DNA of 64,000 nt, from contig SFET01000018.1 in the NCBI GenBank assembly GCA_004557125.1, positions 82,533 to 146,532 of the forward strand, written 5' to 3'. Below the pieces are notes generated by a model. The model was not told the origin of the DNA, did no database searches, and saw only the letters and a list, made by a program, of their open reading frames with translations. This document shows positions 51,643 to 59,624 of the stretch, in pieces. Origin of the DNA: Clostridiales bacterium. GTDB taxonomy: Bacteria > Bacillota > Clostridia > Christensenellales > Aristaeellaceae. Numbering within the stretch: the stretch's first letter is position 1; each line of letters opens with the position of its first letter. The position numbers and the translations under genes were made by a program.

Positions 51643-52470
51643 ATGAAGGAACTGGTTCAACAGCTGCAAAAACTCTCCTACGCCATCCTCTGCGACGTGG
51701 ACGACTACTGCCGCGCAAACGGCATCACCTACTACCTCTCCGGCGGCACCTGCCTGGGCGCGGTGCGGCACAAGGGCTTCATCCCCTGGGACGACGACGT
51801 GGACATCATGCTGCCCCGCAGGGACTACGAGCGGCTGATCTTGGGCTTCGGCGCGGCGTATCCCGGCAAGTACAAAGTGGGCTCCCTGCAAACCGATCCG
51901 GACTGGATCCGTCCCTACGCCCGCATCTGGGATCTGAATACCGAATTGATCCAGGTCACCTCCAAAGAGAAGCCCATGGGCGTGTTCCTGGACGTATTTC
52001 CCATCGACGGCCTGCCCGAGGGCGCGCCCGCCCAAAAGCGCTTCTTCAAAAGTCTCAAGGCCATCGAGGTGCTGCGCAGCGCCGCCCGGCGCAAGGTGTT
52101 CCTGCCCCACGAGAAGCACCTGATGGTCAAGCGCATGCTGGGCTGGATCGCCCGGCCTTTCGGGCCGCGCTTCTTCGCCCGGTGGCTGGAGCGCGCCGTG
52201 TGTCGTTACGACTTCGACAAGTGCGAGTACGTCGCCGCCAGCATGGCCGTGCACTACTGGGACCGGGAGTGCATCGCGCGCACGTGCATGGATCGCGCGG
52301 TGATGCTGCGCTTCGAGGATCGCAATTTTCCCGCGCCGGTGGGGTATGAAACCTACCTGCGCAACCTCTACGGCGACTACATGCAGATCCCCCCGGACGC
52401 CGCCGAAAAGGGCTACTCCCACCTGGATGGCTGGGAGGTGCGCATCAAGGGCAATGCGGCGGCATCGTGA
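51643..52470 (+). CDS. LicD family phosphotransferase (second copy)
   Basis: 275 residues, a paralogue of the preceding gene: GGTCLGAVRHKGFIPWDDDVDIMLPRRDYERL, FLDVFPIDGLPEGAP, and the C-terminal YLRNLYGDYMQIPPDAAEKGYSH. It starts 5 bp after the first copy's stop, with GGAGGAG upstream. The two copies have diverged enough to suggest different acceptor positions. It is last in the operon, before a strong terminator. Confidence 0.93.
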   Translation: MKELVQQLQKLSYAILCDVDDYCRANGITYYLSGGTCLGAVRHKGFIPWDDDVDIMLPRRDYERLILGFGAAYPGKYKVGSLQTDPDWIRPYARIWDLNTELIQVTSKEKPMGVFLDVFPIDGLPEGAPAQKRFFKSLKAIEVLRSAARRKVFLPHEKHLMVKRMLGWIARPFGPRFFARWLERAVCRYDFDKCEYVAASMAVHYWDRECIARTCMDRAVMLRFEDRNFPAPVGYETYLRNLYGDYMQIPPDAAEKGYSHLDGWEVRIKGNAAAS

Positions 52471-52545
52471 CGGATACATCGCAGGGATGTTGGAGGGTCG
52501 CGGACACGGATTTCCGCTGCCGGCCATTCCGCAGGATGAAACAAG

Positions 52546-52587
52546 AAAAAGGCATTCGCAAAATGTACGTTCTGCGAATGCCTTTTT
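52546..52587. terminator. Bidirectional terminator between the glycan operon and ribU-like gene
   Basis: A 15-bp perfect stem AAAAAGGCATTCGCA/TGCGAATGCCTTTTT (52546-52560 with 52573-52587) between convergent genes. Confidence 0.93.
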
Positions 52588-52643
52588 CGTTTCCATGCGC
52601 GCCTGCACGGAAGCGCGCACGGCCTTGGAGCATGGGTTTTTGC

Positions 52644-53309
52644 TTAAAGGATGCCCTTCATGATGAGCACGGCAAAGATGCAGCTGACCAGCACCAGCGC
52701 AGCCACGAGCATCGCGCCGACCACGTTCTTCTTCTCCGGTGCCTGGCCACCGGCGGTGGATTCCATCAGTCCGGCGCGGCGCAGCGCCCGGGAGATGGGC
52801 TTGTAGATCAGCATCGCGATGGCGGCGTTCAGCGCTCCCTTGATGAGATTGAATGGCAGGAACACCGGCACCAGCATGGCTGCCACGGCTTCGCGGGGAT
52901 ATCCCATGTAATACGGCGTGATGAAGTAGTTCCACAGCAACATCAGCACGACCATCGCCACCACGCCCAGCACCAGGCCCAGCGCCGCGCCCTTCAGGCT
53001 GTGGCGCTTCTTATAGACGACCGCCGCCGTGCAGGCAAAGCCCGCACTGGAGAGCACGTTCATGATCAGGCCGATGATGCCGGTGGAGCTCACCGTCAGC
53101 ATTTCGATGAGGGAGACGACCACGGTCACCAGCAGCGCCGGCATCGGCCCCAGCACGAAGCCGCTGATCACCAGGATCACGTCCTTCGGATCGTACTTCA
53201 GAAAGGAAACGGTGGAAATCGGCAGGCGGCCGACCACCATCAGGATGTAGGCCAGTGCGGCGAACATCGCCATCAAGGTCAACTGGTGGGTCTTGTTTTT
53301 TACGGTCAC
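52644..53309 (-). CDS. ribU: Riboflavin ECF transporter S component
   Basis: 221 residues with about five or six TM helices. The opening LTLMAMFAALAYILMVVGRLPI and FLKYDPKDVILVISGF are features of RibU S components. It captures riboflavin/FMN and works with a shared energising module encoded elsewhere. The preceding FMN riboswitch strongly supports the substrate. A C-terminal extension (about 180-221) carries an extra TM helix. Confidence 0.93.
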   Translation of the reverse strand: MTVKNKTHQLTLMAMFAALAYILMVVGRLPISTVSFLKYDPKDVILVISGFVLGPMPALLVTVVVSLIEMLTVSSTGIIGLIMNVLSSAGFACTAAVVYKKRHSLKGAALGLVLGVVAMVVLMLLWNYFITPYYMGYPREAVAAMLVPVFLPFNLIKGALNAAIAMLIYKPISRALRRAGLMESTAGGQAPEKKNVVGAMLVAALVLVSCIFAVLIMKGIL

Positions 53310-53354
53310 GGGTAATACACCTCCATAATGTCGCGGCGAAGGCCGTCTGCGCCC

Positions 53355-53384
53355 AAAAAACGCCCCGAACAGACGTTCGGGGCG
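53355..53384 (-). terminator. Riboswitch-controlled terminator ahead of ribU
   Basis: On the minus strand CGCCCCGAAC (53384-53375) pairs with GTTCGGGGCG (53370-53361), followed by six T (53360-53355). It lies between the FMN aptamer and ribU, so it is the likely expression platform. Confidence 0.9.
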
Positions 53385-53416
53385 AAAAACAAGCAGGCGA
53401 AAAAACGGACTCCGCG

Positions 53417-53529
53417 CCTTCTTTCATCCAGACTGTAACGGTCGGTACCGGAGTTTCACCGGTTCATGCGCCTTGCGGCGCGCGCGGACTATACCGCCGG
53501 TCGGGAATTGCACCCTGCCCTGAAGACAT
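53417..53529 (-). ncRNA. FMN riboswitch (RFN element)
   Basis: The minus strand carries the RFN consensus in order: TCTTCAGGGCAGGGTGCAAT, TCCCGACCGGCGGTA, AGTCCGCG, GAACCGGTGAAACTCCGG, TACCGACCG, and GTCTGGATGAAAGAAG. FMN binding should cause termination just downstream and so reduce riboflavin uptake. Confidence 0.96.
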
Positions 53530-53540
53530 GCTCCGCTGAC

Positions 53541-53569
53541 AATATATACCCCCGTGACACATTTGTCAA
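53541..53569 (-). promoter_or_regulatory. Promoter of the FMN riboswitch-ribU transcript
   Basis: On the minus strand TTGACA (53569-53564), 17 bp, TATATT (53546-53541). Confidence 0.88.
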
Positions 53570-53612
53570 TGCCCTTGCCGGGAAAAGCAAAAAAATATAA
53601 CATGCACACCGA

Positions 53613-53641
53613 TTGACAAGCGCACCGTTTGGCGCTAGACT
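53613..53641 (+). promoter_or_regulatory. Promoter of the TRIC channel gene
   Basis: TTGACA (53613-53618), 17 bp, TAGACT (53636-53641). Confidence 0.75.
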
Positions 53642-53669
53642 TCCTTATAGCCTGGAGGGAGACGCACAA

Positions 53670-54317
53670 ATGGAAGTTATGGACGTACTTTTTGCGGCAT
53701 TTGAGTTGATCGGCACCGTGGCCTTCGCCATTTCCGGTGCGATGGAGGGCGTGCGCCACCGGATGGATCTGTTCGGCGTGACGATGCTGGGTCTGGTGAC
53801 GGCCATCGGCGGCGGCGTGCTGCGGGATCTGGTCATCGGCGAGATTCCGCCGAAGGTGTTCCGCGACTCCCGCTGCGCAGTGCTGGCCATGTGCATCGCG
53901 CTGGCGGTGTTCATCGTGATGAAGCTGTCGCTGCGCAGGAAGGGGAGCCGGCTGGCCAATCTCAGCGAACACCTGTACTTCCTCTCGGATACCCTGGGCC
54001 TGGCGGCGTTCACGGTGCTGGGCATCGAATCGGCGGGACCGACCCGGAACACGGGCCTTCTGCTGTTCGTGGGCATGATCACCGGCGTGGGCGGCGGCGT
54101 GCTGCGGGATGTGCTGGCCGGCAGCGTGCCCAGCATCTTCCGCAAGCACATCTACGCCGTGGCCTCCCTGGCCGGCGCGCTGGCCGACGTGCTGCTGATG
54201 CGCGTTCTGCCCGGGGAGATCGCCATGCTCATCGGCTTCGGCGTGGTGGCGCTGATCCGCATGCTGGCCGCCCACTACAAGTGGAACCTGCCGCGGATCG
54301 AGGCTGAGGAAGATTGA
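53670..54317 (+). CDS. TRIC cation channel family protein (YicG/UPF0126)
   Basis: 215 residues with seven TM helices and the duplicated TRIC motif: AISGAMEGVRHRMDLFGVTMLGLVTAIGGGVLRD in the first half and FVGMITGVGGGVLRDVLAG in the second. Bacterial TRIC proteins form trimeric monovalent-cation channels. TGGAGGGAG precedes the ATG. It is monocistronic. Confidence 0.94.
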   Translation: MEVMDVLFAAFELIGTVAFAISGAMEGVRHRMDLFGVTMLGLVTAIGGGVLRDLVIGEIPPKVFRDSRCAVLAMCIALAVFIVMKLSLRRKGSRLANLSEHLYFLSDTLGLAAFTVLGIESAGPTRNTGLLLFVGMITGVGGGVLRDVLAGSVPSIFRKHIYAVASLAGALADVLLMRVLPGEIAMLIGFGVVALIRMLAAHYKWNLPRIEAEED

Positions 54318-54339
54318 TCCCTGAAACCCTGTTCGCAGA

Positions 54340-54372
54340 AAACCCCCGCGCGGTTCAACCGCGCGGGGGTTT
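54340..54372. terminator. Bidirectional terminator between TRIC and SH3 genes
   Basis: AAACCCCCGCGCGG (54340-54353) pairs with CCGCGCGGGGGTTT (54359-54372), between convergent genes. Confidence 0.9.
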
Positions 54373-54385
54373 GTTGCATCAAATG

Positions 54386-54871
54386 TCAGAATACCTTCCG
54401 GATGGAGCTCAGCTTCACGTAGCCGCTCTTGCCGGACATGCTCTTGACGTAGGCCCAGTTGCCGTTGGTCTTGTACACCAGCATGTAGGTGCCCGACTTC
54501 AGCGTGCTGCTCTTGCGCAGGGAATTGCCGGAGAGCTTGTACAGCGTGGTCGAGCCGGTGGTCACATACACCTGATCCGCGCGCACGCTGCCATAGCTGG
54601 ACAGGAAGCCCTTGTACACATAGCCCGTGGTGCCATTGGTGGTGCACACCTTGCAGTAGGCCCCATCGGTTCTGTTCAGATAGAGCACCTTCGTGCCCTG
54701 GGCCAGCGTGGTGATGATCTCACCGGACGCACCCGTGCGCATGCGCGCCTGATCCACGTTGATCTTCAGAATCTTGGCCGTCTTGGTTGAAGCAAATGCG
54801 CACATGGGCGCTATGGCCAGCGTGAGTACCAGCAGCAGGCAAAGTACCGATCTCATCCAATTTCGCTTCAT
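54386..54871 (-). CDS. Secreted protein with two SH3-like domains
   Basis: 161 residues. A signal peptide (about 1-27, AFA|ST) and two SH3b repeats: about 30-92 (QARMRTGASGEIITTLAQG, closing GYVYKGFL) and about 100-158 (VYVTTGSTTLYKLSG, closing GYVKLSSI). Probably a wall-associated binding protein with no catalytic domain. ATG 54871 has CGGAGG upstream. Confidence 0.85.
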   Translation of the reverse strand: MKRNWMRSVLCLLLVLTLAIAPMCAFASTKTAKILKINVDQARMRTGASGEIITTLAQGTKVLYLNRTDGAYCKVCTTNGTTGYVYKGFLSSYGSVRADQVYVTTGSTTLYKLSGNSLRKSSTLKSGTYMLVYKTNGNWAYVKSMSGKSGYVKLSSIRKVF

Positions 54872-54899
54872 ACCACTGCACCTCCGTAAGTTGTACTTT

Positions 54900-54928
54900 A
54901 TTTTATCACAACTTCGTCTTAAATGCAA
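54900..54928 (-). promoter_or_regulatory. Promoter of the double-SH3 gene
   Basis: On the minus strand TTGCAT (54928-54923), 17 bp, TAAAAT (54905-54900). Confidence 0.78.
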
Positions 54929-54967
54929 GTAAATTGCAACATTTTTGTGATAATTTTTGTAACATCC

Positions 54968-55912
54968 TCAGTTGGTGAAATACACCAGCTCCTCCTCCGG
55001 CGGCTCGGCGGGGGTGATGGACTCCTCGATGAGGATGATGGCGTCGCGGCCGTGCAGCGGGCTGAAGCCGGCCTCGGCCTTGGCGGTGAGGTAGATCCAG
55101 TCGTTGGTATCGGGCTCCTTTGCGCCATACTTGCACAGAAAGCCGATGCCGCCGATGTCGTTGACGCAGCAGGTCATGGCGTGGCGGCCGAACACGAAGC
55201 ACTTCTTGGGCATGTCCTCCATGCGGAAGGCGCGCCCCTTGGCATGGATGCGCTTGCCGTCGTAGCGCTCCGGATGCTCCATGGCGTCCAGATAGAAGAT
55301 GCCGAACTCGGTGTCGCCGATCACGATGGGGTCGGCCTTGACGTCGTAGGGCAGGTCCTCGTCGGCCACGCCGTCGTCCATGCTGCCGTCGGTGTTCTCA
55401 AAGAAGATGCGGGCGGTGTTGTTCATCGCCAGCACCGCGCGGCGCCACTTGCTCTTGGGCATGTCCTGGTTGCAGCGATTGAAGATGATCAGATCGCCCT
55501 CTTGGATGCCGTCGGCCATGAACGAACGCATGTTGGTGAGGTAGAGCTCGAAGGTGGTGGCGTCGATCAGGGTGATGATTTGCGCCAGTTCCCAGTTCTT
55601 CGGCTTCTTGGCCTTGTACAGCGTCTCCATCATCCAGGTGGAGTTGTACTCGATCAGCACGCGCTCCGGCCGGTACTCTTTGTCCAGCTTCACCAGCACG
55701 TCGCCGGTAAGCTCGCTGGAGGAATCCATGGTGATCATCACGGTGTTGGTGCGCTTGAGGAGATCGGGATCGTACTCCTCCTCGCCCTCCTCACACACCA
55801 GCAGCAGCGTGCGCTCGCCCTCGGAAAAGCCCTCGTCGGCCAGCATCTCCTGCATGAATTTCGTCTTTCCGCTCTCCAGAAAGCCGGTTACGATGTATAC
55901 TGCCGCTTCCAT
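54968..55912 (-). CDS. G3E (CobW-like) GTPase fused to a YcgQ/DUF1980-like domain
   Basis: 314 residues. The N-terminal half is a CobW-type P-loop GTPase: YIVTGFLESGKTKF (Walker A), ERVLIEYNSTW and IIFNRCNQ (base-recognition region). The C-terminal half (about 195-300) resembles the YcgQ/DUF1980 domain: ADPIVIGDTEFGIFYLDAMEHPERYDGKRI, GRHAMTCCVNDIGGIGFLC. YcgQ partners (DUF318 permeases) are linked to metal handling. It starts 10 bp after the other G3E GTPase gene, with AAGGAG between, so the two form a probable zinc-homeostasis operon. The CxCC motif of metal-inserting GTPases is absent here. Confidence 0.82.
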   Translation of the reverse strand: MEAAVYIVTGFLESGKTKFMQEMLADEGFSEGERTLLLVCEEGEEEYDPDLLKRTNTVMITMDSSSELTGDVLVKLDKEYRPERVLIEYNSTWMMETLYKAKKPKNWELAQIITLIDATTFELYLTNMRSFMADGIQEGDLIIFNRCNQDMPKSKWRRAVLAMNNTARIFFENTDGSMDDGVADEDLPYDVKADPIVIGDTEFGIFYLDAMEHPERYDGKRIHAKGRAFRMEDMPKKCFVFGRHAMTCCVNDIGGIGFLCKYGAKEPDTNDWIYLTAKAEAGFSPLHGRDAIILIEESITPAEPPEEELVYFTN

Positions 55913-55922
55913 ATTCCGCTCC

Positions 55923-57034
55923 TTACAGGCCGAACAGCTCTTTGAGCGCGGCCTCGTTGATCTGCGTGCCGATCACGCACAGGCGGCCGGTGTAATCCGC
56001 GCTGCCGTAGCGCACGTCGGACTCGCCGGGCACGTAATCGAAGTGCAGCCACTTGCCGTCGGTGAGGGGCAGGATGCCCTTCGCGCGCAGGATGGAGCCG
56101 AAGCGCTTCTCGTCGTCCAGCTATGGTGCTCGTGGTCGTGGTCGCAGCACTCGTCATCATCGTCATGATCGTGATGATGATGGTGCTCATGATCGTGGTC
56201 GCAGCACTCGTCATCATCGTCGTGATCGTGATGATGATGGTGCTCGTGGTCATGGTCATCGTGGTCATGGTGGTGCTCGTGGTCGTGATCATGCTCATGG
56301 TCGTGGTCGCAGCACTCGTCGTCATGATCGTGATGGTGCTCGTGATCGTGGTCGCAGCACTCGTCATCATCGTCGTGATCGTGATGGTGATGGTGCTCGT
56401 GTGCGTGGCGCACCACTTCGTCGGTGCTCAGCAGGCTCTCGGCGCTCTCGATCACGTCCAGCATCTGCTCGCCGGTGAGCTCGTCCCAGGGGGTGGTGAT
56501 GATGCGGGCGTGGGCGTTGTACTCCCGCAGCAGGTTGACGCACTTCTCGATGCGCTCCTCGGTGGTGTTCTGGGTGCGGCTGAGGATGATGGTCTCGGCG
56601 TTCTCGATCTGGTCGATGAAGAACTCGCCGAAGTTCTTGGCGTACATGCGGCACTTGCCGACATCGGCAACGGTGGCGCTGCCCTCGAGGGTGATTTCGT
56701 GGCTGTCCATCATGTCCACCACCACGCGGCGGATGTCGGACAGCTTGCCCACGCCGGAGGGTTCGATGATGATGCGGTCGGGATGATAGGTGTCGATCAG
56801 CTCGTCCAGCGCGCGGCTGAAGTCGCCCACCAGCGTGCAGCAGATGCAGCCGGAGTTCAGCTCGGTGACCTGGATGCCGGAATCGCGCATGAAGCCGCCG
56901 TCCACGCCGACCTCGCCGTATTCGTTCTCCAGCAGTACCACCTTCTCGCCCTGGAAGGCGCCGCCCAGCAGCTTCTTGATCAGCGTGGTCTTGCCTGCGC
57001 CGAGGAAACCGGAAATGATATTGATCTTCGTCAT
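55923..57034 (-). pseudogene. COG0523 (ZNG1/CobW) GTPase with long His/Cys metal tract, frameshifted after the tract
   Basis: G3E GTPase: SGFLGAGKTTLI (Walker A), ENEYGEVGVDGG, the metal-binding ELNSGCICCTL (CxCC), EPSGVGKLSD and a base-recognition region (LSRTQNTTEE). A tract of about 95 residues follows, made only of H, D, E, C and a few others (HHHHHDHDDDDECCDHDHE units). Just after it (about 56121-56123) the frame breaks: the uninterrupted frame ends in unrelated sequence, while a one-base correction continues as LDDEKRFGSILRAKGILPLTDGKWLHFDYVPGE, the CobW C-terminal domain, to TAA at 55923. Either sequencing error in a repeat or natural truncation is possible. Likely a zinc metallochaperone. 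Confidence 0.85.
56123..56406 (-). repeat. Tandem repeat encoding the His/Asp/Cys metal tract
   Basis: DNA repeats of GATCACGACCATGAGCACCA-type units encode four ECCDHDHE modules separated by HHHDHDDDD spacers. The near-identity of the blocks makes this stretch prone to slippage and to assembly error. The frameshift in the gene lies at its 3' end. Confidence 0.88.
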
Positions 57035-57090
57035 GATGTTTTCACCTGTCCTGTACATTATTCTTCGATAGTTGCTTTCTATACAATTCT

Positions 57091-57119
57091 ATCATAGCCA
57101 CTGAATTTGCATTTGTCAC
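57091..57119 (-). promoter_or_regulatory. Promoter of the G3E GTPase operon
   Basis: On the minus strand GTGACA (57119-57114), 17 bp, TATGAT (57096-57091). No clear Zur palindrome was recognised. Confidence 0.65.
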
Positions 57120-57151
57120 GCGCAAGCGGGAGATTTCATCAAATAATAACA

Positions 57152-57619
57152 TTAGCGCCTGTCCCTGCGCCGCCTGCGGCACAGGAAGTACGCCAGCGCC
57201 GCCACGGCGATTCCCAGCAGCGCGCCCGCAGAGTCGATCAGCACATCGCCGCCCTCGCAGCTGCGGCCCTCGATGAAGCTCTGGTGCAGCTCGTTTGCCG
57301 CAGCCACGGCGGTGCAGAGGATGCCGCTGAGCAGCGCGCCCGCGCCCTTGTCCCTGCTGCTCTCCATCATCGCCAGGCACAGCAGGAAGCCCTCCACCGC
57401 AAAGATGCTGAAGTGCGCCAGCTTGCGCAGTAGGCGCTCCAGTGCGTCCCGGGCGAGTGGAAGGAAGGGAAACATGCGCTGCACGAAGGCAGTAAAACGG
57501 CGGCTCAGTTCTCCGGACTCCGCGCCGGTCTGGCCGGAAAAAAAGAACAGCACCGCGACCCAGCCGATCGCCAACGCCCAGAACAGTGTCCGCCACAGCC
57601 ACTTGCGTTTTTTCTGCAT
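57152..57619 (-). CDS. VanZ-like family membrane protein
   Basis: 155 residues with four TM helices and the VanZ-like signature: RKLAHFSIFAVEGFLLCLA, ANELHQSFIEGRSCEGGDVLIDSAGALLGIA. The role of the family is poorly defined; VanZ itself raises teicoplanin resistance. AAAGGAG precedes ATG 57619. The residues upstream in the same frame lack a start site. It is monocistronic. Confidence 0.9.
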   Translation of the reverse strand: MQKKRKWLWRTLFWALAIGWVAVLFFFSGQTGAESGELSRRFTAFVQRMFPFLPLARDALERLLRKLAHFSIFAVEGFLLCLAMMESSRDKGAGALLSGILCTAVAAANELHQSFIEGRSCEGGDVLIDSAGALLGIAVAALAYFLCRRRRRDRR

Positions 57620-57756
57620 GTCAGGCTCCTTTCGGATCGCTTTCCGATCATTATATCCCTTTGACGCAAAAACCACGCTTCCGGCTCCATCGCTTACCAA
57701 AATATAACAGGAGGGCGGCATAAAAACCGTCCTCCCTTACTGTCGACAACCAAAGG

Positions 57757-57786
57757 AAAACGCGAGAGGGCCAAAACCCTCTCGCG
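57757..57786 (-). terminator. Terminator of the argG-argH region
   Basis: A perfect 10-bp stem, CGCGAGAGGG/CCCTCTCGCG (57761-57770 with 57777-57786), followed on the minus strand by TTTT. It lies beyond the palindromic repeats, so these would be transcribed as the argH 3' UTR. Confidence 0.75.
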
Positions 57787-57805
57787 CTTCAATCGTGGTC
57801 GGCAT

Positions 57806-57914
57806 AGCAGTCGCGCTGCTGCGCAAGCGCAAGCGCGACCAGCCGACGCGGAACCTGCGGTTCCCAGCGTCGCGCTGCCGAAACCTGCTCGCAGGCGTAA
57901 CGGTTTCGGTGCGT
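57806..57914. repeat. Palindromic composite repeat, copy 1
   Basis: Starts AGCAGTCGCGCTGCTGCGC. It contains GCGCAAGCGCGACCAGCC, a hairpin arm GGAACC-TGC-GGTTCC inside a CGACGC/GCGTCG stem, GCGCTGCCG, and a second arm CCGAAACC/GGTTTCGG, and ends TGCGT. Block order matches copy 2 while the arm sequences differ. Confidence 0.8.
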
Positions 57915-58014
57915 AAGCGTGAACGGCGACCACGCAGCTAATTTTTCTGGAAGAAAAATCGCTTCCTTGCAGATTTTGCGACCGGAATTCGCAGAATTCA
58001 AGCAAAATCTGGAA
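57915..58014. repeat. Degenerate hairpin-rich spacer between the two composite repeats
   Basis: Contains GGCGACCA (as in the full copies), the hairpin ATTTTTCT-GGA-AGAAAAAT (57941-57959) and a nested stem GATTTTGC/GCAAAATC with GAATTC repeated inside. It may be a third, decayed copy. Confidence 0.55.
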
Positions 58015-58120
58015 AGCAGTCGCGCTACTGCGCTTTGCGCAAGCGCGACCAGCCCGCCAGAATCCTCAGGATTCTCGGCGGCGCTGCCGGAAACTCCGCT
58101 TTGCGGAGGTTCCGGTGCGT
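58015..58120. repeat. Palindromic composite repeat, copy 2
   Basis: Starts AGCAGTCGCGCTACTGCGC. It contains GCGCAAGCGCGACCAGCC, an arm AGAATCCT/AGGATTCT in place of GGAACC/GGTTCC, GGCGCTGCCG, and an arm CCGGAA-CTCCGC/GCGGAG-TTCCGG, and ends TGCGT. Stems are kept although the sequence differs from copy 1. Confidence 0.8.
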
Positions 58121-58167
58121 TGAGGGGGTGGTAGTGGCGGGGGAGATACTCCCCCGTCCACATAAAT

Positions 58168-59535
58168 TCATATCTGCGCGCGCACAGCCTCGATCTGCTT
58201 TTTCACCGTCTCCGGGGCGGGGCCGCCGGGGATGCTGCGCTGGCGCACGCAGGTGAGCAGGTCGATGGCGGCGTACACGTCCTCATCGAACACCGGCGAG
58301 AACGCGCGGTACTCCTCCAGCGGCAGCGCGTCCAGCGTGGTGCCCAGCTCGATGCAGCGGTTCACCAGCTGGCCGGTGACGCAGTAGGCGTCACGGAAGG
58401 GCACGCCCTTCTTGGTCATGTAATCGGCGCAGTCGGTGGCGTTGATGAAGCCGCCCAGCGCCGCCTTCTTCATGTTGTCCGGGTGGAAGGTGGCCGTGCG
58501 CAGCATGGGCGCGAGCACCTCCAGCGAGAGCTGGGCGGTGTCCAGCGCGTCGAACACGGCCTCCTTGTCCTCCTGCATGTCCTTGTTGTAGGCAAGCGGC
58601 AGCGCCTTCATGGCGGTGAGCAGGGTCATCAGGTCGCCGTAGACCCGGCCGGTCTTGCCGCGCACCAGCTCGGTGATGTCCGGGTTCTTCTTCTGCGGCA
58701 TGATGGACGAGCCGGTGGAGAAGGAATCCGACAGCGTGACGAACTTGAACTCCCAGCTGCACCACAGGCAGATTTCCTCGCTGAAGCGGGACAGGTGCAT
58801 CATCAGGATGGACAGGTCGCTCATCAGCTCCAGCGCGAAGTCGCGGTCGGACACGCCGTCCATGCTGTTCATGCAGATGCCGCCAAAGCCCAGCTGCTCG
58901 GCCACGTACTGCCGGTCCAGCGGATAGGTGGTGCCCGCCAGCGCACCGCTGCCCAGCGGCAGCACCAGCGTGCGCTTCTTGCAGTCCTTCAGGCGATCGA
59001 CGTCCCGCAAGAGCATCTGGGCGTAGGCCATCAGGTAGTGGGCCAGGGTCACGGGCTGGGCGCGCTGCAGGTGGGTGTAGCCAGGCATCACGCTTTCGAG
59101 GTGCTGCTCCGCCACCTCGCACAGGGCCGCAATCAGATCCTTCGCCAGCTCGACGGTTTTATCGATCTCGTCGGCGAGGTACATGCGCAGATCCAGCGCC
59201 ACCTGATCATTGCGGCTGCGGGCGGTGTGCAGCCTCTTGCCCGCGTCGCCGATGCGCTTCGTCAGCTCGCCCTCCACGAAGGTGTGGATGTCCTCGCTGG
59301 TCATGTCGATTTCAAGCGTGCCGGCCTCGATCTCCGCCAAGATGTCCTTCAGCCCCGCAACGATCTTCTCCGCGTCCTCCGCCGGAATGATCCCCTGCTT
59401 GCCCAGCATCCTCGCGTGGGCGATGGAGCCGGTGATGTCCTGCCTGTACATTCTGGAATCGAAGCCGATGGAGGCGTTGAGTTCGTTCAGCTTTTCGTCC
59501 ACCTGGCCCTGCAATCTGCCTGCCCAAAGTTTCAT
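58168..59535 (-). CDS. argH: Argininosuccinate lyase
   Basis: 455 residues of the fumarase/aspartase superfamily. Motifs are TARSRNDQVALDLRMY, PGYTHLQRAQPVTLAHYL and the mobile signature loop GSSIMPQKKNPD with the catalytic Ser. It splits argininosuccinate into arginine and fumarate, the last step of arginine synthesis. GGAGGA precedes ATG 59535. It follows argG by 89 bp, with a hairpin between. Confidence 0.97.
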   Translation of the reverse strand: MKLWAGRLQGQVDEKLNELNASIGFDSRMYRQDITGSIAHARMLGKQGIIPAEDAEKIVAGLKDILAEIEAGTLEIDMTSEDIHTFVEGELTKRIGDAGKRLHTARSRNDQVALDLRMYLADEIDKTVELAKDLIAALCEVAEQHLESVMPGYTHLQRAQPVTLAHYLMAYAQMLLRDVDRLKDCKKRTLVLPLGSGALAGTTYPLDRQYVAEQLGFGGICMNSMDGVSDRDFALELMSDLSILMMHLSRFSEEICLWCSWEFKFVTLSDSFSTGSSIMPQKKNPDITELVRGKTGRVYGDLMTLLTAMKALPLAYNKDMQEDKEAVFDALDTAQLSLEVLAPMLRTATFHPDNMKKAALGGFINATDCADYMTKKGVPFRDAYCVTGQLVNRCIELGTTLDALPLEEYRAFSPVFDEDVYAAIDLLTCVRQRSIPGGPAPETVKKQIEAVRAQI

Positions 59536-59576
59536 AGGGAGTTCCTCCTCTGAAATACCATCGAAGTATATCTTAC

Positions 59577-59607
59577 CAAAAACGGAGGGCGACCGCAAGG
59601 GTCGCCC
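59577..59607 (-). terminator. Attenuating hairpin between argG and argH
   Basis: On the minus strand GGGCGACC/GGTCGCCC (59607-59600 with 59594-59587) is followed by TCCGTTTTTT. It may allow partial read-through into argH or end the argG transcript. Confidence 0.7.
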
Positions 59608-59624
59608 CCATTCAATGATTTGAA

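Noticed and set aside
56123..57097. Plus-strand Val/Ile-rich frame over the His tract, at first glance a membrane protein
   Set aside because: It is the complement of His/Asp codons (GTG/GTC/ATC), an artefact of the metal-binding repeat on the other strand.
57806..58120. CRISPR array or attenuated mobile element with transposase
   Set aside because: Only two full units with different hairpin arms; no constant-length spacers, no transposase gene and no target-site duplication seen.
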